A stretch of 64,000 bases of DNA from assembly GCA_045106055.1 (NCBI GenBank), contig JBGCED010000025.1, forward strand, positions 1 through 64,000. Direction: 5' to 3'. Each line of letters starts with the position of its first letter. Positions within the stretch are counted from its first letter, which is position 1. Below are positions 36,391-44,326 of the stretch, piece by piece. The stretch is from JBGCED01 sp045106055. GTDB lineage: Bacteria; Pseudomonadota; Alphaproteobacteria; CBDDJK01. A program made the translations under genes and the position numbers. The notes beneath the pieces are model-generated. The model saw nothing but the letters and a program-made list of their open reading frames with translations, made no database searches and was not told where the DNA came from.

Positions 36391-36425
36391 TGGGATTTTA
36401 TGGTTTTTTAAGGGATTTTATGGGC
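36391..36425 (+). promoter_or_regulatory. Candidate MraZ operator: four decamer-spaced TGGGN-like boxes
   Basis: On the plus strand TGGGA (36391), TGGTT (36401), AGGGA (36411) and TGGGC (36421) recur at exactly 10-bp steps, each followed by five T/A-rich bases. TGGGN-N5 repeats are the known MraZ target in E. coli. Here they read on the strand opposite to mraZ, 89-123 bp upstream of its start codon. Function is inferred from spacing, motif and place. Confidence 0.6.
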
Positions 36426-36517
36426 TATTTTGTTTTTTAGCTTGATTTAGATATCAGAATCGCGTTAAATTTTGATAAGAAGTTTGCTCAAAACAAAATT
36501 AATCTAGTCATAATAAA

Positions 36518-36691
36518 ATGAAAACACCAGATGCCAATCCAGATTCACCCGACTTAAAAACGGATGATGCAAGACCAAAAGCAAAGGGCGCAAAGCCGAA
36601 GAAATCACCAGAGAAACAGGCTTTGCTTGCTGCGCGATTGCGCGAAAATTTAACAAAGCGAAAATCACAAAGCCGCGCCCGCGCAAAATGA
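36518..36691 (+). CDS. Small basic protein of unknown function (57 aa)
   Basis: Short gene from ATG 36518 to TGA 36689-36691. The product begins MKTPDANPDSPDLK, has a Lys/Ala/Pro-rich middle, and ends with a predicted amphipathic, strongly basic helix LLAARLRENLTKRKSQSRAR. Small alphaproteobacterial proteins ending in a similar LR.NL.RRK.Q.RAR stretch are, to my recollection, widespread but uncharacterised. A nucleic-acid or ribosome contact is plausible from charge alone. It is divergent from mraZ and convergent with yejF, with repeat array B after its stop. No clear ribosome site is visible. Confidence 0.65.
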   Translation: MKTPDANPDSPDLKTDDARPKAKGAKPKKSPEKQALLAARLRENLTKRKSQSRARAK

Positions 36692-36737
36692 AAGTAAACA
36701 TATCATAAAATCATATTTTGATTCTATTTGGTTCAGT

Positions 36738-37035
36738 GCATAAAAAACGCACGGCGTTTAAGCCCGCGACTGCGGGTCGCCAATGGTTTGGCGTAAGCCC
36801 GCACGGCGTGTGAGTGCGTAAAAAAATAGCGTGTTTATTTCAAGCGCACAAGTGTGCGCCATCGCTAGTGCGATGTAAGCCTGCATGGCGTGTGAATGCG
36901 TAAAAAAGTTTTAAGCCCGCGACTGCGGGTCGCCAATAGTTTGGCGTAAGCCTGCACGGCATGTGAGTGCGTAAAAAAACGCACGGCGTGTGAGTGCGTA
37001 AAAAAACGCACGGCGTGTGAGTGCATAAAGAGTGC
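36738..37035. repeat. Repeat array B: modular palindromic intergenic repeats
   Basis: About 300 bp between two convergent genes made of repeat modules. Short units read GCACGGCGTGTGAGTGCGTA followed by A-runs (near 36801, 36980 and 37007, with variants at 36952 and 36882). Three full copies (36756-36821, 36839-36903, 36909-36973) each add two abutting 16-nt hairpins: 36762-36777 with 36778-36793, 36844-36859 with 36860-36875, and 36915-36930 with 36931-36946. Reverse-complemented, the copies align with array A at 10251-10392. The GC-rich hairpins may also terminate both flanking genes. Confidence 0.88.
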
Positions 37036-37036
37036 G

Positions 37037-38680
37037 CTATAAATTAGCAGCGGCAATTAATGTTTTTGTGTAAGCATGTCGGGGCTGGGTTAGAATTTGC
37101 TGTGCAGCGCCAATTTCAACACATTTTCCATGCTGCATCACCATAATATCATCCGCCATGGCGCGAATAACTGCAATATCATGGCTGACAATCATATAGG
37201 TTAAATCATGTTTTTGCTGTATATCCAGCAATAATCTAATCAGTTTAAGCTGGGTTTTGACATCCATTGCCGAAGTTGGCTCGTCTAAAATCATAAATTT
37301 AGGTCTTAAAACAAGCCCGCGTGCAATCGCAATCCGTTGACGCTGCCCGCCTGAAAATTCATGGGGATAGCGATATTGCATATTAGGATCAAGCCCAACT
37401 TCTTGTAAAATTTCCGATACGCAGTCGCTTTGGGCTTGCGGCGATAAATGCGGTTGATGCAGCACCAGCCCCTCCAAAATAATTTGTGCGATGGTCATGC
37501 GCGGGCTTAAACTGCCATAAGGGTCTTGAAAAATTTGCTGCATGTCTTTTCGCAAATTGCGCAAAGATTTACCGCCAAGATTCGTGATATTTTGACCATC
37601 AAATAGGATATTGCCTTCTGCTTGAATTAATTTCAAAATGGCAAGGCTTAGGCTGGTTTTGCCAGATCCAGATTCGCCAACAACCCCAAGCGTATGCCCG
37701 CGTTTGATTGAGATGTGAATATCATCAAGCGCCTTAATGCTGGTAAGCGGTTTTCCAAACAAAGCGCGCTTCAGCACATAGCTTAAACTTAAATGCTGCG
37801 TTTCCACCATTGGCGGCGAATGCTGCATTGTGCCTTGATCTAATGGGGCTGGGGAGTGGCGCGGGGGCGGGGTTGAGTTTAACAATTCCTTGCTATAGGC
37901 ATGGATGGGCTTTGCGAAAAAATCGGCGCAAGATTGCGCTTCAATCAGCTTTCCTTGCTGCATGACCAGCACATGATCCGCCAATTTGCGCACCAATTTA
38001 AGATCATGGGTAATAAACAGCATTGATAGGTTCATTTGCCGCTTTAAATCTGCCAATAGATCAAGAATTTGGGCTTGGGTGGTGACATCAAGCGCGGTTG
38101 TTGGCTCGTCTGCGATTAATAAATCGGGTTTATTGGCAAGCGCCATTGCGATCATAATCCGTTGCCGCTGCCCGCCAGAAAGCTGATGGGGATAGGATAG
38201 ATAACGATCTTGGGGATGATCAATCCCGACCTGTTCCATCAGCGCAATCACACGCTGTTTGATTTTTGCAGCGGGCAGCTTGTTATGAATGGAAATGGCT
38301 TCGGCAATTTGCTTGCCTACACGATGAAGCGGATTAAGCGAGGTCATGGGTTCTTGAAAAATCATCGCCATGCGATTTCCGCGCAAATGGCGAACCGCCG
38401 CGCTTGATCCAGGATAAAGCGTTTGATCTGCAAATTTTATCTGCCCCGCCGCCATTTCAACGCCGCTTCCCCCAAGCAATCGCATAATGGCAAGCGCGGT
38501 TAAGGATTTTCCAGACCCTGATTCGCCAACCAAGGCAACGGTTTGCCCCGCTTCAATCTTAAAGCCAATATGATCCACCAGCATGGTTTCATTTGCTTTT
38601 AAGGTCAAATCTTGAACATCAAGCGTGATATTGGCGGGCGGGGAAATAGGGTTTTTGATCATAATATCAAATCTTACCAT
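37037..38680 (-). CDS. yejF: Peptide ABC transporter ATPase with two fused ATP-binding domains (YejF-like)
   Basis: Two complete nucleotide-binding domains in one chain: first Walker A GESGSGKSLTALAI (about 53-66), signature LSGGQRQRIMIAMAL, Walker B LLIADEPTTAL; second Walker A GESGSGKTSLSLAI (about 335), signature FSGGQRQRIAIARGL, Walker B FMILDEPTSAMD. Each ends in an oligopeptide-type extension. Layout and 547 aa match YejF/dipeptide-type importers. The frame starts right after the yejE stop at 38680 (MVRFDI); an ATG at 38662 (MIKNPIS) is the alternative. Encoded with permeases yejE and yejB. Confidence 0.92.
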   Translation of the reverse strand: MVRFDIMIKNPISPPANITLDVQDLTLKANETMLVDHIGFKIEAGQTVALVGESGSGKSLTALAIMRLLGGSGVEMAAGQIKFADQTLYPGSSAAVRHLRGNRMAMIFQEPMTSLNPLHRVGKQIAEAISIHNKLPAAKIKQRVIALMEQVGIDHPQDRYLSYPHQLSGGQRQRIMIAMALANKPDLLIADEPTTALDVTTQAQILDLLADLKRQMNLSMLFITHDLKLVRKLADHVLVMQQGKLIEAQSCADFFAKPIHAYSKELLNSTPPPRHSPAPLDQGTMQHSPPMVETQHLSLSYVLKRALFGKPLTSIKALDDIHISIKRGHTLGVVGESGSGKTSLSLAILKLIQAEGNILFDGQNITNLGGKSLRNLRKDMQQIFQDPYGSLSPRMTIAQIILEGLVLHQPHLSPQAQSDCVSEILQEVGLDPNMQYRYPHEFSGGQRQRIAIARGLVLRPKFMILDEPTSAMDVKTQLKLIRLLLDIQQKHDLTYMIVSHDIAVIRAMADDIMVMQHGKCVEIGAAQQILTQPRHAYTKTLIAAANL

Positions 38681-39757
38681 TTAGCTTTCAAAATTTTGAC
38701 GGTGATTCTTGCGTGGATCAAACGCATCACGCGTTGCCTCGCCAACAAAGACCAACAGGGTTAATAGAACAGATATGGCAAAAAAGCCAGAAAGACCAAG
38801 CCAAGGCGCAGATAGATTTTCTTTTCCCTGCTTTAGTAATTCGCCCAAGGATGCAGAGCCTGCGGGCAAGCCAAAGCCAATAAAATCCAAGGCGGTTAAG
38901 GTGGTGATGGATGCGGTTGCGATAAAGGGCAGAAAAGTTAGGCTTGCAACCGATGCATTTGGCAAAATATGCGACCAAATAATGCGGCGATCAGCAATGC
39001 CCAATGCCTTGGCAGCGCGCACATAATCAAAATTACGCACCCTTAATGTTTCCGCACGCACCAGCCCAACCAACGCAGGCCAGCCCATTAAAATCATCAA
39101 GCCAAGCAGCCATGAAAAATTGGGCTGAACAATGCTGGATAAAATAATCAGCAGATAAAGGGTTGGCAATGCGCCCCATACCTCGATCAAGCGCTGCCCA
39201 AATAAATCGGTAAGCCCGCCAAAATAGCCTTGAACCACCCCGACCATCAACCCAATGATCGAGCTGAAAAAAGTCAAAGCAAGCCCAAATTGCAGCGATA
39301 TTTTCATGCCATGAATAAGGCGTGCCGCAACATCGCGTGCTTGATCGTCGGTGCCAAGCCAATGTTTGCTGTCTGGCGGGGTGGGGGCGGGCGCATCAAG
39401 ATCAAAAGACGGGCTTATATAACCATAGGGGATGGGCGGCCATAGCATCCAGCCTTTGGCTTTAATTAAATCTTGGACAAAAGGATCTGTGTAAACCGCT
39501 TCGGTTGGAAAATCCCCGCCATAGGCTGTCTCGGGGATGGATTGATAAATGGGCATATATAATGCACCGTCAAACCAAACCAAAATCGGCTTATCATTTG
39601 CAATAAAATCGGCACACATGCTGATGATGAACAAAAAGCAAAATAGGATAAAGGCGCTAAAGCCAACCTTGTTGCGCCTAAATCGCTGCAAGCGTTTGCG
39701 TGTTAGCGGCGTTGGTTGCAGCTGGGTTAGAAAGCGATGAAGCGCATTTTTCATCAC
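38681..39757 (-). CDS. yejE: Peptide ABC transporter permease YejE
   Basis: Inner-membrane permease of the DppC/YejE type. N-terminal helix after RKRLQRFRRNKVGFSAFILF, the YejE-specific periplasmic stretch (KPILVWFDGALYMP, ETAYGGDF, KGWMLWPPIPYG), HWLGTDDQARDVAARLIHGMKISLQFG and the EAA loop ALGIADRRIIWSHILPNA. 358 aa. It follows yejB with a 4-bp overlap and precedes the fused ATPase directly. Homologues import short peptides and microcin C; substrate here is inferred. Confidence 0.94.
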   Translation of the reverse strand: MMKNALHRFLTQLQPTPLTRKRLQRFRRNKVGFSAFILFCFLFIISMCADFIANDKPILVWFDGALYMPIYQSIPETAYGGDFPTEAVYTDPFVQDLIKAKGWMLWPPIPYGYISPSFDLDAPAPTPPDSKHWLGTDDQARDVAARLIHGMKISLQFGLALTFFSSIIGLMVGVVQGYFGGLTDLFGQRLIEVWGALPTLYLLIILSSIVQPNFSWLLGLMILMGWPALVGLVRAETLRVRNFDYVRAAKALGIADRRIIWSHILPNASVASLTFLPFIATASITTLTALDFIGFGLPAGSASLGELLKQGKENLSAPWLGLSGFFAISVLLTLLVFVGEATRDAFDPRKNHRQNFES

Positions 39758-40863
39758 TGCAATTTCCGTTCAAAATCAATCCGTGGGTCAACCCAAACAT
39801 AGGTTAAATCGGTCAATAGCCCCAGCACCAGCCCCATCAAGCTAAAAATATAAAGCGTTGCAAACATGATCGGGTAATCGCGCCCAATCGCCGCTTCAAA
39901 GCCAAGCAATCCCAGACCATCCAGCGAAAAAATAATCTCGGTTAGCAAGGTGGAGGTGAAAAACATGCCAATAAAGACCGCAGGAAAGCCTGCAATCACA
40001 ATCAGCATGGCATTGCGAAACACATGGCGGTAAAGCACCGCTTTTTGATCCAAGCCCTTGGCGCGGGCGGTTTGCACATAATGCTTGCTGATTTCTTCTA
40101 AGAAGCTGTTGCGGGTTAGCATGGTTAAGGTCGCAAAGCCGCCAATAATGATTGAAATAAGCGGCAGGGTTAAATGCCAAAGATAGTCTAAAATCCGTTC
40201 ATACCAGCCCAAATCATGCCAATTATCCGACACCAATCCGCGCAGCGGAAACCAGCTGAAATATTCCCCGCCCGCAAATAGGATAATCAATAAAACCGCA
40301 AATAGAAAATTGGGAATGGCATAGCCCGTGATGATGATGATGCTGGTTGCAAGATCGAATTTTGTACCCATACGCACCGCTTTTGCAATTCCCAGCGGAA
40401 TAGAGATCAGATAAATCAATAAGGTTGACCATAGCCCAAGCGATATTGATACAGGCATTTTATCCAGAATGATTGATAAAACGCTGCGATCTTGGTAATA
40501 GCTTTCGCCAAAATCAAATTTTGCATAGCTGATAATTAAGTCAAAGAATCGTGTATGCAGCGGTTTATCAAACCCATATTGCCGTTCAAGCTGGGCGATA
40601 TAGTCAGGATCAAGCCCCGATGCTGCGCGGCTGCTGCTATTGGTGGTGCTATTGGCGGCATTGCCGCTGGGCGCGCTTTCAATGTCGCTGCCGGTGCCGC
40701 CCGTTACCCGCCCCAAGGTTCCCCCGCCCATATGCTGCATCTGGGCAATCATTTGCTCAATCGGGCCGCCTGGAGTTGCCTGCACAATCACAAAATTAAT
40801 TGCCATGATGACAATCAAAGTGGGAATGATAAACAGTAATCTGCGGATAATATAGCGCGTCAT
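39754..40863 (-). CDS. yejB: Peptide ABC transporter permease YejB
   Basis: DppB-type permease. N-terminus MTRYIIRRLLFIIPTLIVIM, then VQATPGGPIEQMIAQMQ and a Gly/Ser/Asn-rich loop (about residues 46-85) that is typical of YejB, DPDYIAQLERQYGFDKPLHTRF, and the EAA loop ARAKGLDQKAVLYRHVFRNAML. The open frame starts at 40875, four codons upstream and overlapping the fliP stop; the ATG at 40863 just after that stop is likely. The periplasmic binding protein YejA, normally upstream, is missing; fliP sits there instead. Confidence 0.93.
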   Translation of the reverse strand: MTRYIIRRLLFIIPTLIVIMAINFVIVQATPGGPIEQMIAQMQHMGGGTLGRVTGGTGSDIESAPSGNAANSTTNSSSRAASGLDPDYIAQLERQYGFDKPLHTRFFDLIISYAKFDFGESYYQDRSVLSIILDKMPVSISLGLWSTLLIYLISIPLGIAKAVRMGTKFDLATSIIIITGYAIPNFLFAVLLIILFAGGEYFSWFPLRGLVSDNWHDLGWYERILDYLWHLTLPLISIIIGGFATLTMLTRNSFLEEISKHYVQTARAKGLDQKAVLYRHVFRNAMLIVIAGFPAVFIGMFFTSTLLTEIIFSLDGLGLLGFEAAIGRDYPIMFATLYIFSLMGLVLGLLTDLTYVWVDPRIDFERKLQ

Positions 40864-40864
40864 A

Positions 40865-41653
40865 TTACCCCGCATTGAACCCTTTAATCAAAGACCCAAC
40901 CACCATATACCAGCCATCAATTAACACAAAGAAAATCAATTTGAACGGCAGCGCAATCATCACAGGGGGCAGCATCATCATCCCCAGCGACATTAATACG
41001 GATGCGACCACCATATCAATCACCAGAAAGGGAATAAATAATAAAAACCCAATTTCAAAGGCGCGCTTTAATTCCGAAATCATAAAGGCGGGAATCAGCG
41101 CACGCAGCGGCGTTTCATCTGGATTTGCGATCAGATCAATGCCCGCAATGTCTAAGAATAGCCGCAAATCAGTAGGGCGAACATTGGCAAGCATGAAGCT
41201 TCGAAAGGGGGCGATGGAGCGTTCAAACGCTTCCATTTCATCAATTTCTTCATTAATTAAGGGGGTAATGCCGTCATTCCACGCGGTTTCCAAGGCGGGC
41301 TGCATGATGAAAAAAGTCATAAATAGCGCAAGCGAGATTAATACGGAATTGGGCGGTGATTGCTGAATGCCAATCGCGGTGCGCAGCAAGGAAAACACAA
41401 TCACAAAGCGCGTGAAAGAGGTAATCATCACCAAAATAGACGGCGCAAGCGATAAAACCGTTAGCAACGCAATCATTTGAACAATGCGCCCCGTTACCGT
41501 TCCGCCTTCGCCAAGATCAAAGGTCACGGCTTGCGCAAAGGCTGCCATGCCTTGGATTTTATCCGATAGCAATAAAATCATCAAACCCAATATAAAGCCC
41601 CCAGCGCCATATATTAAATGACGGGCAATGCGTTTATGGGCGTTTATCTTCAT
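40865..41653 (-). CDS. fliP: Flagellar type III export protein FliP
   Basis: Core pore subunit of the flagellar export gate. N-terminal signal-like helix, then IVQMIALLTVLSLAPSILVMITSFTRFVIVFSLLRTAIGIQQSPPNSVLI, the FliP signature, and FLLFIPFLVIDMVVASVLMSLGMMMLPP with LPFKLIFFVLIDGW near the end. 262 aa, complete. fliO lies 15 bp upstream on the same strand. No fliQ or fliR follows, so the remaining export genes must be elsewhere. Motility is implied but not proven by this window. Confidence 0.96.
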   Translation of the reverse strand: MKINAHKRIARHLIYGAGGFILGLMILLLSDKIQGMAAFAQAVTFDLGEGGTVTGRIVQMIALLTVLSLAPSILVMITSFTRFVIVFSLLRTAIGIQQSPPNSVLISLALFMTFFIMQPALETAWNDGITPLINEEIDEMEAFERSIAPFRSFMLANVRPTDLRLFLDIAGIDLIANPDETPLRALIPAFMISELKRAFEIGFLLFIPFLVIDMVVASVLMSLGMMMLPPVMIALPFKLIFFVLIDGWYMVVGSLIKGFNAG

Positions 41654-41668
41654 TCTTGTAACCCCTTG

Positions 41669-42058
41669 TTAATCGGCTGTGGTTTGATGGGGGGTAACAA
41701 AACGGCTGAAATCTTGTGCGTGATCTTTCTTGGCATTGCCAAGCATTGATGCGCTATGGAGCGATGCACCAGGTGCTGACCCATTTGCACCAATTTCAAA
41801 ATCATTATTGGGACCAAGATAAAGCACATGGTCAACCCCATTGCAATTTACCAGCACAATGCGCCGCCTTGGGTCAAGCCCAAGGGTTTGCTTTATATAT
41901 AAGGGGCGATCGGGCGATGGCTGTTGCTTGCGGTTAAGGCTTGAACGGCTTAGAAAATCACCCAGCCGCATGCCATATTTTCTAAGCCCAACCGACAATA
42001 AGCCAATTAAACCCAGCACAACCAGTAACGCCAGAAAATATCGAATATAATCTACCAT
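41669..42058 (-). CDS. fliO: Flagellar biosynthesis protein FliO
   Basis: Small bitopic protein: membrane helix at about 7-29 (YFLALLVVLGLIGLLSVGLRKYG), then a cytoplasmic SH3-like stretch IKQTLGLDPRRRIVLVNCNGVDHVLYLGPNNDFEIG that matches FliO, and a low-complexity tail. FliO assists FliP assembly. 129 aa. Identification rests on the central motif and the position just before fliP. It is divergent from atpI across a 133-bp gap. Confidence 0.88.
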   Translation of the reverse strand: MVDYIRYFLALLVVLGLIGLLSVGLRKYGMRLGDFLSRSSLNRKQQPSPDRPLYIKQTLGLDPRRRIVLVNCNGVDHVLYLGPNNDFEIGANGSAPGASLHSASMLGNAKKDHAQDFSRFVTPHQTTAD

Positions 42059-42143
42059 TTAATGCTTTCTTGATTTTTTAATATGTCTCTTCAAAATTTG
42101 ATTTAACCGATTCGCACATTCCTAAAAGGATAATGGTTGGCTT

Positions 42144-42168
42144 TTCCAAATTAAACTTGTGGAAAATG
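42144..42168. promoter_or_regulatory. Inverted repeat between divergent fliO and atpI
   Basis: TTTTCCA (42144-42150) and TGGAAAA (42162-42168) form a 7-bp inverted repeat with an 11-bp centre, about 24 bp upstream of the atpI ATG. It could be an operator for one or both divergent units or the stem of an atpI leader hairpin. No regulator can be named. Confidence 0.3.
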
Positions 42169-42191
42169 CGGTTTTGGCGTAAAAAACCCTA

Positions 42192-42518
42192 ATGAAAATA
42201 GATAAACAGCTTGAACAGGATGTAAAATCATTGGGGGATCAGCTTGATAAGCTGGATCGCTTGGGGGAAACGCATAAACCGCAATCAATGATCAAAACCG
42301 CCCCAAAAGGCATGGCGCAAGGCATTCGGCTTTCGGTTGATTTTATTGCGGCGATTGGGGTTGCAGGCTTTATGGGCTGGATGCTTGATGGGTGGCTTGA
42401 TACGCGCCCATGGCTGATGGTTGCTTTGCTGCCAATTGGGTTTGCTGCGGGCATTTTAAATATGATCCGCACCGCTAAAAAAGCTGAATTGGATCAGCAT
42501 GCGTCAAAAAATCCCTAG
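42192..42518 (+). CDS. atpI: ATP synthase protein I (AtpI/AtpZ family)
   Basis: Small assembly factor of the F0 sector. A charged N-terminal 35 residues precede two membrane helices; the family signature is FIAAIGVAGFMGWMLDGWLDTRPWLMVALLPIGFAAGILN (Gly, Asp and Trp pattern). 108 aa. In characterised members it helps c-ring assembly. It stands first in the F0 operon, 113 bp ahead of atpB, as in other alphaproteobacteria, where F1 genes are at a separate locus. Confidence 0.9.
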   Translation: MKIDKQLEQDVKSLGDQLDKLDRLGETHKPQSMIKTAPKGMAQGIRLSVDFIAAIGVAGFMGWMLDGWLDTRPWLMVALLPIGFAAGILNMIRTAKKAELDQHASKNP

Positions 42519-42631
42519 GGATGGGTTAAAAAAAACTTGTTTTATTGCTAAAATTTGATTATGCGCAATGGTGAAACTTTTAAAAGCGTAGCAGAATAAA
42601 TTCAAAGTTCCTTATTTCAGGGTGAAAGATT

Positions 42632-43360
42632 ATGGCAGCAAGTCCAATAGAACAGTTTGAAATTAAACCGATTGCAAGTCGGTTTGAACTTGCGGGTTTG
42701 GATTTAAGCTTTACCAATTCGGCGTTATGGATGGCAATCTCGGTGGTTGTAAGCGTTGGGCTATTGCTGGTGGCGATTAAAAACAGATCGCTTATTCCAG
42801 GACGCGGGCAGTTTGTTGCCGAATCCCTTTATAAAACGATCCTAACCATGGTGCTTGAGAATGTCGGCAAAGAAGGGCTTCGTTATTTCCCCTTCATCTT
42901 TAGCCTGTTTATCTTTGTGCTGTTCGGTAATGTGCTTGGCATGATTCCAGGATCCTTCACCTTTACCAGCCATTTGGTTGTAACCTTTGCGATGGCAGCC
43001 TTTATCTTTGTGGCGGTAACAATCATTGGGCTTGTAAGGCATGGCGGTAAATTCTTCAGCCTGTTTTTCCCGCATGGCGCGCCATTATGGACGGCGGTGA
43101 TTTTGATCCCGATTGAATTGGTGTCTTATTTATCGCGCCCCGTTAGCCTTGGGGTCAGATTATTTGCAAATATGACGGTTGGGCATGTGCTGTTAAAAGT
43201 CATGGCTGGATTTGTAATTGCGCTTGGGGTTGGCGGTGTGCTGCCCCTTGCAGGGCTGGTTGCGATCACCGCGCTTGAATTTATGGTGGCGGTCATTCAA
43301 GCCTATGTGTTTGCGATTTTAACATGTATTTATTTACATGATGCGATTCATCTTCACTAA
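42632..43360 (+). CDS. atpB: ATP synthase F0 subunit a
   Basis: Proton channel subunit. Five to six membrane helices; the essential Arg lies in LSRPVSLGVRLFANMTVGHVLLK (second R of SLGVRLFAN). Also the C-terminal helix with VAVIQAYVFAILTCIYLHDAIHLH. The N-terminus begins PIEQFEIKPI. 242 aa is normal. A ribosome site (AGGGTGAAAG) precedes the ATG. Subunit a, with the c-ring, provides the proton path. Confidence 0.97.
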   Translation: MAASPIEQFEIKPIASRFELAGLDLSFTNSALWMAISVVVSVGLLLVAIKNRSLIPGRGQFVAESLYKTILTMVLENVGKEGLRYFPFIFSLFIFVLFGNVLGMIPGSFTFTSHLVVTFAMAAFIFVAVTIIGLVRHGGKFFSLFFPHGAPLWTAVILIPIELVSYLSRPVSLGVRLFANMTVGHVLLKVMAGFVIALGVGGVLPLAGLVAITALEFMVAVIQAYVFAILTCIYLHDAIHLH

Positions 43361-43430
43361 GGCATAAACGCTTTATGAAATGATTAATTTAAGTAAAACT
43401 CTAACCTAAAAAGAATAAGGAATTAAGAAA

Positions 43431-43655
43431 ATGGAAACAGAAGCAGCAAAATTCATCGGTGCAGGCTTGGCAGCAATCGGCATGATCGGTGCTGGTATTG
43501 GGGTTGGCAATGTGTGGGCAAGCTATATTACAGCATTGGCACGCAATCCTGCTTCAAAAGCTGAAATTGGTGCAAATATCTGGATCGGCTTTGCCGTTAC
43601 CGAAGCGATTGCATTATTTGCATTGATCGTTGCATTGATTGCACTTTTTGGCTAA
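43431..43655 (+). CDS. atpE: ATP synthase F0 subunit c
   Basis: 74-aa hairpin of two helices with a polar loop. Helix 1 carries the Gly-rich GAGLAAIGMIGAGIGVGNV, the loop has ARNPASK, and helix 2 holds the ion-binding carboxylate Glu in FAVTEAIALFALIVAL. No Gln/Ser/Thr sodium ligand set is apparent, so protons are the likely ion. The ribosome site AAGGAATTAAG precedes the ATG. Gap of 70 bp from atpB. Confidence 0.96.
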   Translation: METEAAKFIGAGLAAIGMIGAGIGVGNVWASYITALARNPASKAEIGANIWIGFAVTEAIALFALIVALIALFG

Positions 43656-43800
43656 GCTTTACGGGCGTTATGAAATCTGGCATGGCGCAGGGGATGTTGC
43701 AGAACATACCTTGCCCATGTTTCAGATGATAGCCTGTTATAGATAGTTGCCAGCTATCGGTAGTTGATTATTTAATAAACGAAATTAAGGATATAGATAC

Positions 43801-44259
43801 ATGCCTCAATTCGATCAAATTGAAAGTTTTGCGGGTCAGATTTTTTGGCTAATCGTCTTTTTTGGTCTGATCTATTTCTTAATGTCAAAGATTGTGCTGC
43901 CGCGCATTGCGGAAATCTTGGAAGCGCGCGGTAAGCGCATTGAAATGGATTTGATTGATGCTCGCAGGCAGCAAGAAGAAGCGGAAATGCTGCTGGCAGA
44001 AGTTTCAACGAAGCTGGATGCTGCCCGCGAAGATGCGCGCAAGCTTTACGCAGATGCAGAAATTTCAATGACAGAGGATTTTTCAAAGAAAGCGCAAAAG
44101 CTTGAAGCACAAATCGCAGATCAATTTGCCGAAGCGGAAGCAAGCATCAATGCACAAATTGAAGTAGCACGCAAAGATATTCAAGCAGAGTCCAAAGATT
44201 TGGCAGCGAATATTGTCTATTCTATTTCTGGATCAAAGATTGCTGCTGGCGCGAAATAA
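43801..44259 (+). CDS. atpG: ATP synthase F0 subunit b'
   Basis: First of two b-type stator subunits. N-terminal membrane helix (IFWLIVFFGLIYFLMSKIVLPRIAEIL) and a long amphipathic, Glu/Ala-rich helix for right-handed coiled coil. MPQFDQIESFAGQIFW is the usual b' N-terminus in alphaproteobacteria. 152 aa. The 145-bp gap from atpE contains a small stem (GATAG with CTATC near 43742-43758) but nothing clearer. The pair b'/b replaces the homodimer found in E. coli. The symbol follows the atpG/atpF' naming for b'. Confidence 0.9.
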   Translation: MPQFDQIESFAGQIFWLIVFFGLIYFLMSKIVLPRIAEILEARGKRIEMDLIDARRQQEEAEMLLAEVSTKLDAAREDARKLYADAEISMTEDFSKKAQKLEAQIADQFAEAEASINAQIEVARKDIQAESKDLAANIVYSISGSKIAAGAK

Positions 44260-44326
44260 GGCGCTGCCGTGATTTAAGGTTAATGAATTATTTGAATTAT
44301 GTTGGTTAAAAGGAAAGTCTTTAACG

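Noticed and set aside
36738..37035. Possible CRISPR array in the repeated region
   Set aside because: Unit lengths and spacing are irregular, there are no unique spacers of constant length, no cas genes are near, and full copies carry their own variable hairpins.
36865..37056. A 63-aa frame on the minus strand with repeated HSHAVRFF residues
   Set aside because: It is only the translation of the tandem repeat units of array B; it has no ribosome site or homology.
43656..43800. Possible small gene or RNA between atpE and atpF'
   Set aside because: Only a weak 5-bp stem and no frame with a ribosome site; read as an ordinary spacer.
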